Assembly: GCA_900771425.1 (NCBI GenBank)
Contig: CAAGNV010000008.1
Coordinates: forward strand, 1-19,092
DNA length: 19,092 nucleotides
DNA from: Bacteroidaceae bacterium
GTDB lineage: Bacteria; Bacteroidota; Bacteroidia; Bacteroidales; Bacteroidaceae
Reading direction: 5' to 3'
The notes beneath the pieces were generated by a model that was not told where the DNA came from, ran no database searches, and was given only the letters and a program-made list of their open reading frames with translations. Both the position numbers and the translations under genes were made by a program. The stretch's first letter is position 1; the number at the start of each line of letters is the position of its first letter. This document shows positions 8,484 to 15,398 of this stretch, piece by piece.

Positions 8484-8551
8484 GCCACCAGTCGCAAGGA
8501 CCAATGGCTAAGGGCAAACACTGATGGACATGCCCCCATTCCTTTGGAATG
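8484..8551 (-). other. Structured 5' leader of glnS (two hairpins)
   Basis: Between the putative transcript start (about 8556) and the glnS ATG, the minus strand can fold into two stems. One is a 6-bp hairpin with a 3-nt loop (CATTCC-AAA-GGAATG, plus 8537-8551). The other is an 8-bp stem with three G-U wobbles and a 9-nt loop (GCCATTGG paired with CTGGTGGC, plus 8484-8508). The leader is GC-rich compared with the flanks. This may be a regulatory leader or just upstream sequence; no known riboswitch motif was recognised. Confidence 0.35.
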
Positions 8552-8562
8552 CAATTATCATG

Positions 8563-8570
8563 CAAAGGTA
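8563..8570 (-). promoter_or_regulatory. Putative -7 box of the glnS promoter
   Basis: On the minus strand this reads TACCTTTG, a full match to the Bacteroidetes sigma-ABfr -7 consensus TAnnTTTG. It lies about 120 nt upstream of the glnS ATG. A clear -33 TTG box was not found at the expected distance. The short AT-rich stretch upstream fits a promoter. Confidence 0.55.
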
Positions 8571-8739
8571 TGAAATAAATACGAATTACTGATTATGAAT
8601 TATGATTTTTTAATATTTGCAAGCATATAAAACAAGTGTTTAACGCACGATTTGATAAAACCAAAAGCATGAATAGAGCAATTCAACCATATAATTTTAC
8701 TCAGAGCAAGCAAAAGTTAAATTAAATGACATTAAAACA

Positions 8740-8785
8740 GCGGAACAGGGCAAATATAACAATAGTCCTATTCCGCCGTTTTTCG
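8740..8785. terminator. Terminator-like hairpin, probably ending the OMP operon
   Basis: Arms at 8740-8750 and 8766-8776 (GCGGAACAGG against CCTATTCCGC) pair with one mismatch plus a terminal G-U, with a 15-nt loop. On the plus strand it is followed by CGTTTTT. On the minus strand it is followed by TGTTTTAATG and further T-rich sequence. The plus strand has no gene upstream, so the likely use is minus-strand termination of the operon ending at 9190, before the glnS promoter. Confidence 0.45.
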
Positions 8786-9033
8786 TATAGACTCACAAAC
8801 ACGCAAAAAACCGTAAAGAAACAGGCAAAAATGCGATTTTATAAGTCCCTGACAATCATCGCACATAAGTATAGGCAAAAACGCAGCCAAATCTTCGGGC
8901 AATAAGATTTGGTTCTTCGGCCGATAAGATTTGGTTCTTATGGCGATAAGATTTGGTTCTTCAGACCCGAAGATTTGGCTGCGTTGCCCCATAGGTCCAA
9001 TGCCTGCCCCACAAATATGAAAATAGTCCTATC
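8751..9033. repeat. Near-identical 22-nt direct repeats flanking the array
   Basis: The sequences at 8751-8772 and 9012-9033 match at 19 of 22 positions (shared core AATAGTCCTAT, preceded by CAAATAT). They lie 261 bp apart and bracket the inverted-repeat array. They could be remnants of a duplication or ends of a small element; there is no transposase. Confidence 0.5.
8880..8985. repeat. Inverted repeat enclosing a 22-bp tandem array
   Basis: A perfect 20-bp inverted repeat (8880-8899 and 8966-8985; core CGCAGCCAAATCTTCGGG and its complement) encloses 66 bp. Inside, 22-bp units start at 8901, 8923 and 8945 with the shared 16-mer ATAAGATTTGGTTCTT. The right arm continues the phase as a diverged fourth unit (8967), and the left arm is an inverted unit. 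The middle unit is itself a perfect 6-bp hairpin (ATAAGA, loop TTTGGT, TCTTAT, 8924-8941). The spacer between units one and two is the palindrome CGGCCG. RNA from either strand would fold strongly. No coding potential is apparent. Function unknown. Confidence 0.9.
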
Positions 9034-9189
9034 ATAAGACCTGCATCCAGTGTTTTCAGTCAACACAGCAAATCACCTCACATCGTGCACCCTGACAGAA
9101 GCATATTTACTCATGAGTTTCGCCGGGGCTCAACCTTAAGCAGAAAAGTAGTCAGGAGACAGTAGGTCTTGCTCTGCAGGCACACAACT

Positions 9190-11766
9190 TTACAATCTCT
9201 CCCTCTCTTCCTTTCCGGCAGATGAGCCGTGATAGTTATGTTCTGTATGAGTTGGATGGATTTGGTATGTGATGTGCAGGCATACGTTTTGGGTGTCATT
9301 ATAGACAGAATGCTCATGATGCACCGTGTTGTCAAATCGGTCGGTACGGATGCGCGACCTCAGCAGGTTATTTCCCTCCAGACGAAATGTCCACTGCCCC
9401 AGCCGTTTCTGAAGGCTACAGTCAATCAAGGTGTACGGATGCAATCGTTGATTTCTGTAATGTCCATAAGTTTGTGACATAATATCGACAGCCAGCAGGT
9501 AGCCATGTCCCAATGCGAAAGTACTGTAAAGACGTGCCTGCAGCATCGGATTCCCAAAATGCTTGTCATGCTCAATTTCACATTTCTCATTCACACAAGG
9601 CTGGTGCAGGTGTTGTGCATAGAGGTTCAGGTTCCACCTCATCTGCCAAAATCCGAGTTTCGGGCTTGCTGACAAGTAGAGGTTATAGGCAGTCAGGTGA
9701 CTGAGGTTGGTGTATGACGACATTATGACTGACGAATTGGTACCATACTGATACATGTAGGGCAGCACACAGTCTTTGGTATGGCAGAGCGACACTCCCG
9801 CCACGAACCAGCGGTTGACCTGTTCCAGACTGATGTTTTGCACAATGGCAGGATGGAGGTATGGATTGCCTCGTTCGTAATTATACCGCGAGGTGTAGGT
9901 CAAGTTGTTGCGCTGTTGCTGATATGTCGGGCGGTTGGTCTTACTCATGTACGACAAGGTAAACAGTGACTGACCGACAGGCATAGTAAACGATAGTTGA
10001 GGGAAAAGCTGATAGTATCTGCGGCTCTGACTTGGCACAAAATCGCCATTGAGGTAATAACGCGACTCGTTGGTTTCGACCCTGACTCCTGCGTCCATAT
10101 CCACACGGCCGAATGCGCGGCGGTAAGACACAAAGACGGCGTTGGTGGTTTCCTTCACACGGTTCTGTTCGTCAGGCAGCACTATGTTGTAGATGTTGAA
10201 GGCATCGGTTCGCTTCGTACCTATCATCTCATACCCTGCCGTCAGCCGTCCGTACCATAAAGGATAATCGGCAGCCAAACGGTAGGCAAACATACGTGCA
10301 AGGACATTGGCTGTACTGCTGACGGACATATCCTGTTCATAACCTGACGACACGTGTTCATCGACAGACGCATAACTCGGCGACTTGGTAATGAAAAGGT
10401 CGGTACTCACCGATAGGCCAAGTTTGCCCAACTTGCCGTAATAATAGGCGGTGGCATCGTGAATGTACGAGTTATCAGAATTATTATTGCCAAGGATGTC
10501 GATGTTGGTTGGCTTTGACTTGTCATACCAGCGGAAAGTCGTAGCATGCCTGTCCCTTCTGGAATATGGTTCCGCCTCGAACGAATAGTGGAGTCCGAGC
10601 GTGTGATGGTTTCCAAGTGCGTATTCGGCTCCGATGGTACCGTTAATCTCGTGTCGGCGCGAATGTTCACGCTGTCTCACGCCAGTGTGTGCCAGGCTGT
10701 TCTGAAGCCAAAAGACTTCATTGCGCATGATGTCAGTCAAGGAGCATGAGTCGGCATACCCGACGCCTCCATACACTTCGAGGTTCCGGTTGTGATAGGT
10801 CAGGTCAGTCCGTATGCCATAAGATGTCTTATCAGCCTGAACAGCACGAGCCGAGAGGTTCCCGTTCAAGCCATCGGCAAAGTCAAGTGTACGCACATCA
10901 ATCACAGCCAAAGTTCCAAGGTCATACTCAGCATTGGGATGGGTATTGACGGCAACCGACCTGACGTCTGTTGACAGCAATCGGTTTATCTCTCCGTTGT
11001 TCCGAACCCGCCGACCATTAACATACACGGTCGGTACACCACGTCCTGCCACATAGTACTCACCACCCATGTCGATGATGCCTGGCAGTTGCCAGAGCAT
11101 ATCGGCAAGCGTACCCACACCGGCAAGGTCTGTCGCCGGTACATTTATCCTGATGCCTTCTGAGGTCAGTTCGTATGCGTGCTGCTCTTGGGTGATATTC
11201 ACGGCATTGAGTTGCACCGGTTGTTCGGTCATCACCAATTCGCCAACATCCCCAACCACGACCGTCGTGGTCAACATCTTGAAGCCAAGGCATCGGGCGT
11301 TTAGGATTACATGGTTGCTGCCATTGACAGGTATGACAAAATCACCATTCTCGTTGCTTACGCCTCCTGTGAGCAGAGTGCTGTCAGTGGGCATGAACAA
11401 TGAAATGGTGGCATAGGCAACAGGATTGCCACCTACATCCACCAACCGCCCAAGCAGACGGCGACACGTCTTCATCTCACTTTCGACAAACAGGTTATGT
11501 CCTTGGCGCAGTACCTTGACCGGATATGTGCCTATCACCTTCCGAACTGCTTCGTATTCGTCGCAATCAGTCAGCGTGGCATTTACCTTGTAGTCTTCCA
11601 GGTCATTGAATATGAACTGAATGTGGTATTCGTCCGACAACTTGTCGATAGTCATGAGCGCATCGGCCAATGACTCACCCCTGAAGGAGCAAGAAAACCT
11701 CTGTGCATCGGCCGTGACGCAGCACAAGCACCATGCACAGAGAAGAATGAGAAACTTTTTATTCAA
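9190..11766 (-). CDS. TonB-dependent-type outer-membrane beta-barrel protein with STN domain
   Basis: An 858-residue outer-membrane protein. Order of parts: signal peptide (about 1-22, cleaved after TADA), an STN-like domain (23-95) used for signalling to an anti-sigma factor, a carboxypeptidase-regulatory-like beta-sandwich (about 104-175), a plug domain (about 205-290, including LADMLWQLPGI and VYVNGRRVRN) and a large beta-barrel to the end. The last strand is followed by the tail NYHGSSAGKEERERL, which resembles the Gly/Ala-rich, RL-ending tail I associate with the Bacteroidetes outer-membrane beta-barrel family. No ATG exists near the start. TTG at 11766 gives a standard MNKKFLILL signal peptide and overlaps the anti-sigma stop; another TTG at 11787 adds seven residues. 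Its place after the sigma/anti-sigma pair suggests it is both sensor and target of that system. The ligand is unknown. Confidence 0.9.
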   Translation of the reverse strand: MNKKFLILLCAWCLCCVTADAQRFSCSFRGESLADALMTIDKLSDEYHIQFIFNDLEDYKVNATLTDCDEYEAVRKVIGTYPVKVLRQGHNLFVESEMKTCRRLLGRLVDVGGNPVAYATISLFMPTDSTLLTGGVSNENGDFVIPVNGSNHVILNARCLGFKMLTTTVVVGDVGELVMTEQPVQLNAVNITQEQHAYELTSEGIRINVPATDLAGVGTLADMLWQLPGIIDMGGEYYVAGRGVPTVYVNGRRVRNNGEINRLLSTDVRSVAVNTHPNAEYDLGTLAVIDVRTLDFADGLNGNLSARAVQADKTSYGIRTDLTYHNRNLEVYGGVGYADSCSLTDIMRNEVFWLQNSLAHTGVRQREHSRRHEINGTIGAEYALGNHHTLGLHYSFEAEPYSRRDRHATTFRWYDKSKPTNIDILGNNNSDNSYIHDATAYYYGKLGKLGLSVSTDLFITKSPSYASVDEHVSSGYEQDMSVSSTANVLARMFAYRLAADYPLWYGRLTAGYEMIGTKRTDAFNIYNIVLPDEQNRVKETTNAVFVSYRRAFGRVDMDAGVRVETNESRYYLNGDFVPSQSRRYYQLFPQLSFTMPVGQSLFTLSYMSKTNRPTYQQQRNNLTYTSRYNYERGNPYLHPAIVQNISLEQVNRWFVAGVSLCHTKDCVLPYMYQYGTNSSVIMSSYTNLSHLTAYNLYLSASPKLGFWQMRWNLNLYAQHLHQPCVNEKCEIEHDKHFGNPMLQARLYSTFALGHGYLLAVDIMSQTYGHYRNQRLHPYTLIDCSLQKRLGQWTFRLEGNNLLRSRIRTDRFDNTVHHEHSVYNDTQNVCLHITYQIHPTHTEHNYHGSSAGKEERERL

Positions 11767-12319
11767 TATATAGGGTGTCTGACTCAAGGGTGATATGTAT
11801 GTTTGTTGTGAATGTGTTGAGGAATGTCACTGCCGAGTCAAGACTCATGTTTCGGTCAATCTGCATGTGCATGCGTACAGCCCTGGCACTTGGGTTACGG
11901 AACTCGACTCTTACGCCATAATGCCGTGCAAGGACATTCATTATGTTTTCCATTGATTCCTCTTCAAACACAAAGTCCCCCATGGCATCTACTTCGGTTT
12001 CGACAGAACTATTATCAGCATGGCCACAGACGGGTTCTTCGGCCGCTTCTGCTGTAGCACCGGACTGTCTGTCGATGATGTCCATGCCGATGAATGCGTA
12101 TGCCAAACCTCCAAAGATGATGACCGAAGCAGCGATGACTGCAGCAATGCGCCACACGCTATGGTGGTGGCGTACCGGCATCACTTTATTCAGTTCCTGC
12201 TCTATGTTTGGCACTGGGATATGCCTGTCATGCAATGCCTCGCTGACTTCACGCCCCATGTCCATGAGTTCCTTGCCATCGCTCTCACTGAGCAACATAT
12301 CTATGTCTTCCTTTGTCAT
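11759..12319 (-). CDS. Short FecR-like anti-sigma factor (TM + DUF4974-like domain)
   Basis: A 186-residue inner-membrane protein. Residues 1-50 are cytoplasmic and presumably bind the sigma factor. A single membrane helix spans about 56-78. The periplasmic C-terminal domain (about 114-186: FVFEEESMENIMNVLARHYG ... DTLYIE) matches the DUF4974 module found at the C-terminus of Bacteroidetes FecR proteins, an STN-like fold. The central FecR domain of the usual 300-350-residue members is missing; only an acidic linker (about 80-113) separates helix and C-terminal domain. The start overlaps the sigma-factor stop (ATGA) and the end overlaps the barrel gene, so the three proteins are made together. 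It should hold the sigma factor inactive until the barrel protein signals (known for the family, inferred here). Confidence 0.85.
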   Translation of the reverse strand: MTKEDIDMLLSESDGKELMDMGREVSEALHDRHIPVPNIEQELNKVMPVRHHHSVWRIAAVIAASVIIFGGLAYAFIGMDIIDRQSGATAEAAEEPVCGHADNSSVETEVDAMGDFVFEEESMENIMNVLARHYGVRVEFRNPSARAVRMHMQIDRNMSLDSAVTFLNTFTTNIHITLESDTLYIE

Positions 12320-12825
12320 ATCTGTTCGTTATTGAATCGTTCTCTTAACATTCTCAATGCAGTAACCATGTGTTTGCTTACACTGGCGACGCTGATATTC
12401 AGCAGTTCTGCCACTTCCTTGTAACTTTTGTCTTCATCGTAGCATAGCAGCAACACCTCGCGCGCCCTGTCGGGCAACTGGGTGTAGATGAAGTTCCGTA
12501 TTGCTGCCAACCGTTCCTGACGCATACATGCCTCGTCCGCACTATCCGACACCCCATCGCCCTGCGCAGTCGTTTGTTCCTTCAGAAAAACACGATGCAG
12601 TTGAAGGTGCTTACTACGGTTGATGGCAGCATTTCGCACACTTGTGGAGAGGTATGTCTCTATGTTATCAACTTCGGGACGGCTACGCCACAGTTTGGCA
12701 AAGATGTCATTGACAACATCCTTGCTTTCCTCCTCATCGTTCAGGATGGCGAATGCCGTCCGAAACAGTTTCGGATACATTTCCCTGAACACACGTTCAA
12801 ATGCCAATGTCGAAGTGATTGTCAT
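12316..12825 (-). CDS. ECF RNA polymerase sigma-70 factor
   Basis: A 169-residue extracytoplasmic-function sigma factor. Region 2 covers about 8-73 (FREMYPKLFRTAFAIL, DVVNDIFAKLW, YLSTSVRNAAINRSK) and binds core polymerase and the -10 element. Region 4 covers about 108-162 (LPDRAREVLLLCYDEDKSYK, then a helix-turn-helix EVAELLNISVASVSKHMVTA) and reads the -35 element. Regions 1 and 3 are absent, as usual for ECF factors. The ATG lies 16 nt downstream of the lipoprotein stop, and the stop overlaps the anti-sigma start. It belongs to the Bacteroidetes class paired with FecR-like regulators and outer-membrane barrels. Its likely target is its own operon. Confidence 0.95.
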   Translation of the reverse strand: MTITSTLAFERVFREMYPKLFRTAFAILNDEEESKDVVNDIFAKLWRSRPEVDNIETYLSTSVRNAAINRSKHLQLHRVFLKEQTTAQGDGVSDSADEACMRQERLAAIRNFIYTQLPDRAREVLLLCYDEDKSYKEVAELLNISVASVSKHMVTALRMLRERFNNEQI

Positions 12826-12841
12826 CGTGTGATAGTACTAT

Positions 12842-13513
12842 TCAAAACTTATCGTCATCATCCCTTACACCAAGATGAGATGGGTCGGAATCACCACCAC
12901 CTGAATTCGAGTTCTTTGGTACCCAGAAGTAAGTCTTTTCAGCCACTGGATGCAAAACATACATCATATAGAAGTTACCCCTCTTGTCGTTATAGACGCC
13001 ACCCAACACTTTCAGTTCATCTTCCGTCACGGAATAAATCAGGTAGTAGTCCTTTATCGGCCTTGGAGAATTAGGTATGAACTCCAATTTCTTCGAAGAA
13101 ACATACTCATGCCCCGTGAGCACGCCAGCCTCAGTATATACACTATCTTCTGAAAAATAACTGTGTAGAGGTGTAAAGCCCAACCATCTATACCTCGAAT
13201 CCACTAAAAGCCTACCATCAGACAATATCTCATAGAACGTATCAATTTCCAACCACTCTTTGCCTACCAGATATGAGCGCAATTCCTCCTCGGTATATAA
13301 TCGGAAATTGTCTGTCAGCAGGTCTCCGTTTTCATCGAAATAGAACAATGTGTCATCAATAATGTAAGGTTGAAAACCCCAAGGATCATTTTGACTGGCC
13401 GAATCAGTACGAGCATCATTCGCACAGAGGTCACCATCCTCATAAAAACCATCCTCTTTCGAACAAGCGTAGAGAACGACCAAAGCACCAATTACTAACA
13501 ATAATTTCTTCAT
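12842..13513 (-). CDS. Lipoprotein of unknown function, first gene of the sigma operon
   Basis: A 223-residue lipoprotein: MKKLLLVIGALVV followed by lipobox VLYAC (acylated Cys17). The mature protein is acidic, rich in Tyr and Trp and predicted beta-rich. A segment EELRSYLVGKEWLEIDTFYE resembles the strand/turn style of lipocalin-like Bacteroidetes lipoproteins, but I cannot assign a family. The C-terminus is a Gly/Ser/Asp-rich, acidic tail ending DDDDKF. It lies 16 nt upstream of the ECF sigma gene on the same strand, so it is probably co-transcribed. It may contribute to sensing at the envelope (inference). The upstream 219 bp up to the next terminator contain a candidate direct-repeat regulatory site. 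Confidence 0.75.
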   Translation of the reverse strand: MKKLLLVIGALVVLYACSKEDGFYEDGDLCANDARTDSASQNDPWGFQPYIIDDTLFYFDENGDLLTDNFRLYTEEELRSYLVGKEWLEIDTFYEILSDGRLLVDSRYRWLGFTPLHSYFSEDSVYTEAGVLTGHEYVSSKKLEFIPNSPRPIKDYYLIYSVTEDELKVLGGVYNDKRGNFYMMYVLHPVAEKTYFWVPKNSNSGGGDSDPSHLGVRDDDDKF

Positions 13514-13579
13514 AATCTAATTTACCATTAATATTATTATCATTCCATTGCAGAGGATTCAGGAATTGAGTCATGTAGT

Positions 13580-13662
13580 CTCATATCCTCACGATTTTCC
13601 CCCTTTCTATATACTAAGACAATCATAGAGAGGAAATCATTACCTCATATCTTCACTTTTTT
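13580..13662 (-). promoter_or_regulatory. Pair of direct repeats upstream of the sigma operon
   Basis: On the minus strand, GTGAGGATATGAG (plus 13580-13592) and GTGAAGATATGAG (plus 13644-13656) occur 64 bp apart, each preceded by an A-rich stretch; 16 of 19 positions match overall. They lie 67-149 bp upstream of the lipoprotein ATG, the right place for an operator or duplicated ECF promoter element. No TAnnTTTG box is present here. Role is inference. Confidence 0.3.
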
Positions 13663-13723
13663 GTATTTTCTATCCTCCAAAAATGAAAAAATAGTAATCA
13701 TACTGGTGATGGAGTGACATTAT

Positions 13724-13774
13724 GCCGAAAAACAAACAGCGCACATTCTTGTCAAGAAGAACATGCGCTGTTTG
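13724..13774 (-). terminator. Strong intrinsic terminator after the glycine-zipper lipoprotein
   Basis: Arms at 13733-13743 and 13764-13774 pair over 11 bp (CAAACAGCGCA with TGCGCTGTTTG). Then come a 2x2 internal loop, 5 more pairs and a 6-nt loop. On the minus strand the hairpin is followed by TTTTTCGG (T-run at 13732-13728), overlapping its TTTG end. It begins 13 nt past the stop codon at 13787, so it ends the nucleotidase/miaA/lipoprotein operon and insulates the sigma operon. Confidence 0.85.
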
Positions 13775-13786
13775 ATGTTTACAGAC

Positions 13787-14569
13787 TTATTTCCACATCT
13801 TTATCTGCAGTTGAGAGTTAGTGAAGCCAATCATGTCGTTGCCTGCCGACACGGTGAATCGTGCCACGTTTTTCGAAGGACGGGACTTGCAGAATGCCTT
13901 CGCCTTATAGCGGATGGTTTCGTGAGGGGCGATGCTGACGGTATTGGCTGGTGAAAGAGCGAATGAGCGCTCACTCTCAACGGCTTCAACCTTCAGTTTG
14001 ACGTTGTCGCAACGATATGCCGACGTATTTGTAACCTCATAGATGATGTTGACCGTCTCGTTGCGCGAGAAACGTCCGTCACCATCCTCGTCTTGATAAG
14101 TGAGGTTGCTGATGAGCAACGGACTGTACGCATTGTTACGGTCATAAGACTGACCACCATAGTTTGACTGTCCGCCGTAGTTTGAGTGACTGTCATAATT
14201 TGAGTGGTTGTCATAATCGCTGTAGCCTCCGCCTGTCTGATAATCTACGCCTCCATATTGCTGTTCGCGCGAACGACTGCGCTTGCTACCGCGCCCTACC
14301 CTTACCTCAGTCTGTCCTGGGCGATCTTTGGTCAGGCTGTTGCCTATAGCTGCGCCGGCAACCGTACCAATGACTGATCCAAGCATTGCCTTGCCAGGAC
14401 CGTCATGACGACTGGTTGACATCCATCCGAGTGCTTCGCCTACGACGCCACCGATTTCTGCCCCTGCCATTGTTCCTAAGTAGTTGCGACTTGACGAGAT
14501 GTCGCAGCTGGTAAACATCGTGCTTGCAACAAATGCCATGCATGCGATGTAAATCCATGTCTTTTTCAT
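13787..14569 (-). CDS. Glycine-zipper lipoprotein with acidic calcium-loop-like C-terminal domain
   Basis: A 260-residue lipoprotein. The ATG at 14569 (MKKTWIYIAC) gives a good signal peptide with lipobox MFTSC (Cys22); the frame extends ten residues further upstream but without a signal. Residues 31-80 hold two GxxxG-rich glycine-zipper helices (GTMAGAEIGGVVGEALG, then GSVIGTVAGAAIGNSL), as in OmpA-associated and SlyB/17-kDa-antigen-type lipoproteins. A basic stretch (93-101) and a low-complexity linker with repeats of SNY-type units (about 117-143, repetitive at DNA level too) follow. The C-terminal domain (about 148-260) contains DEDGDGRFSRNE (160-171), a DxDxDG calcium-binding-type loop, inside a beta-sandwich-like region. 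It probably sits at the membrane as a structural protein. It lies 38 nt downstream of miaA and ends at a strong terminator. Confidence 0.8.
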   Translation of the reverse strand: MKKTWIYIACMAFVASTMFTSCDISSSRNYLGTMAGAEIGGVVGEALGWMSTSRHDGPGKAMLGSVIGTVAGAAIGNSLTKDRPGQTEVRVGRGSKRSRSREQQYGGVDYQTGGGYSDYDNHSNYDSHSNYGGQSNYGGQSYDRNNAYSPLLISNLTYQDEDGDGRFSRNETVNIIYEVTNTSAYRCDNVKLKVEAVESERSFALSPANTVSIAPHETIRYKAKAFCKSRPSKNVARFTVSAGNDMIGFTNSQLQIKMWK

Positions 14570-14607
14570 AGTTCTGTTGTTTTTAGTGAAGTAATACATA
14601 TATGTCG

Positions 14608-15375
14608 TTATTGTTTGTCGGCAAGCACCTGCAAGGTCTGCCGTATCTTTTCGTCCATCGGAAGACTGGAATCAATCCAGTTGATTGGTATTCCGCGCCG
14701 TTCTTCCATACCTCTGAACCAAGTCATCTGGCGTTTGGCGAACTGGTGGATTGCGATTTCGAGTTGAGTAAACATCTCATCATACGTCAGTTGCCCAAGC
14801 AAGTACAGAGTCACGAACTTGTACTCCAAACCGTATCGCAATAATCGCTCGGTCGGAACTCCTTCGTCTATCAGACTGCGGATTTCATCGACCATGCCTT
14901 CTTCGAGACGTGCCTTCAGGCGACGGGTTATCTTCTGTCTCCTTGTCTCGCGGTCTATACTCAAGCCTATGACTACGCTGTCGATTGGCGGACATTCACG
15001 GCCATCGAACTCATAGGCTTTCAGTACCGACTCTATGTAAAGTCCTGTACCGCCACAGAGTATCGCCTTACGGCCTCTGCCGACGATGTCGTTATACGCA
15101 ACGTGAAAGTCGTGCTGATACTGGTAAACATTGTAGCGCGTGCCGGGTTCAGCAATGTCAATCAGGTGATATGGGACTGTAATGCCGTCAACCGTATAGT
15201 CGCACAAGTCTTTGCCCGTACCGATGTCCATCCGTCGATACACCTGACGGCTGTCGGCACTGATGATTTCAGCATCAATCGTCTGCGCCAGATGTGCTGC
15301 AAAAGGAGTTTTTCCGCATGCAGTAGGTCCTGTTATGACTATTAGTTTATCGCTTTTCACTTTTCGTCTTTTCAC
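14608..15375 (-). CDS. miaA: tRNA dimethylallyltransferase (short MiaA-like)
   Basis: MiaA transfers the dimethylallyl group from DMAPP to N6 of A37 in tRNAs reading codons that start with U. Visible motifs: P-loop GPTACGKT (16-23), DSRQVYRRMDIGTGKD (41-56) with catalytic Asp41, GGTGLY (108-113), a helix with KRQMTWFR (214-221) and GLEYK (182-186). The protein is only 255 residues, against about 300-316 usually. Only about 40 residues separate GGTGLY from the RRLKARLEEG helix, so the usual inserted helical segment that contacts the anticodon stem appears to be missing. The start is GTG at 15375; a second GTG at 15360 is also possible, and the ATG at 15386 runs into a stop. It lies 23 bp after the nucleotidase gene. 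The function is probably as named, but the shortening makes activity less certain. Confidence 0.82.
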   Translation of the reverse strand: MKRRKVKSDKLIVITGPTACGKTPFAAHLAQTIDAEIISADSRQVYRRMDIGTGKDLCDYTVDGITVPYHLIDIAEPGTRYNVYQYQHDFHVAYNDIVGRGRKAILCGGTGLYIESVLKAYEFDGRECPPIDSVVIGLSIDRETRRQKITRRLKARLEEGMVDEIRSLIDEGVPTERLLRYGLEYKFVTLYLLGQLTYDEMFTQLEIAIHQFAKRQMTWFRGMEERRGIPINWIDSSLPMDEKIRQTLQVLADKQ

Positions 15376-15398
15376 TTTTCACTCATGCGAAGCGTGCC

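Larger units (their letters stand above)
8571..9189. other. Gene-free intergenic region between the OMP operon and glnS
   Basis: About 620 bp with no convincing gene. It contains, in order from the left: AT-rich promoter-upstream DNA of glnS (8571-8739), a terminator-like hairpin (8740-8776), the inverted-repeat/tandem-repeat array (8880-8985) and unremarkable sequence downstream of the outer-membrane protein gene (9034-9189). A 74-codon minus-strand frame across 8768-8992 runs through the 22-bp repeats and looks spurious. Confidence 0.7.

Noticed and set aside
8444..8554. Upstream extension of GlnRS by 37 residues
   Set aside because: The transcript start predicted from the -7 box is at about 8556, the extra residues match no GlnRS feature, and the ATG at 8443 gives the usual N-terminus.
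8751..8758. Second glnS promoter (-7 box TATATTTG on the minus strand)
   Set aside because: It lies in the loop of a terminator-like hairpin, has no -33 box and would give a 300-nt leader; the box at 8563-8570 is better placed.
8880..8985. CRISPR array
   Set aside because: Units are directly adjacent at 22 bp with spacers of only about 5 bp, the flanks are an inverted repeat, and no cas genes are present.
8768..8992. 74-codon minus-strand frame in the glnS-OMP gap
   Set aside because: It runs through 22-bp repeats (not a multiple of 3), has no recognisable domain or start signal, and its residues are explained by the repeat sequence.
9111..9335. 74-codon minus-strand frame at the end of the barrel gene
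   Set aside because: It overlaps the barrel coding end in another phase, with no start signal or family similarity.
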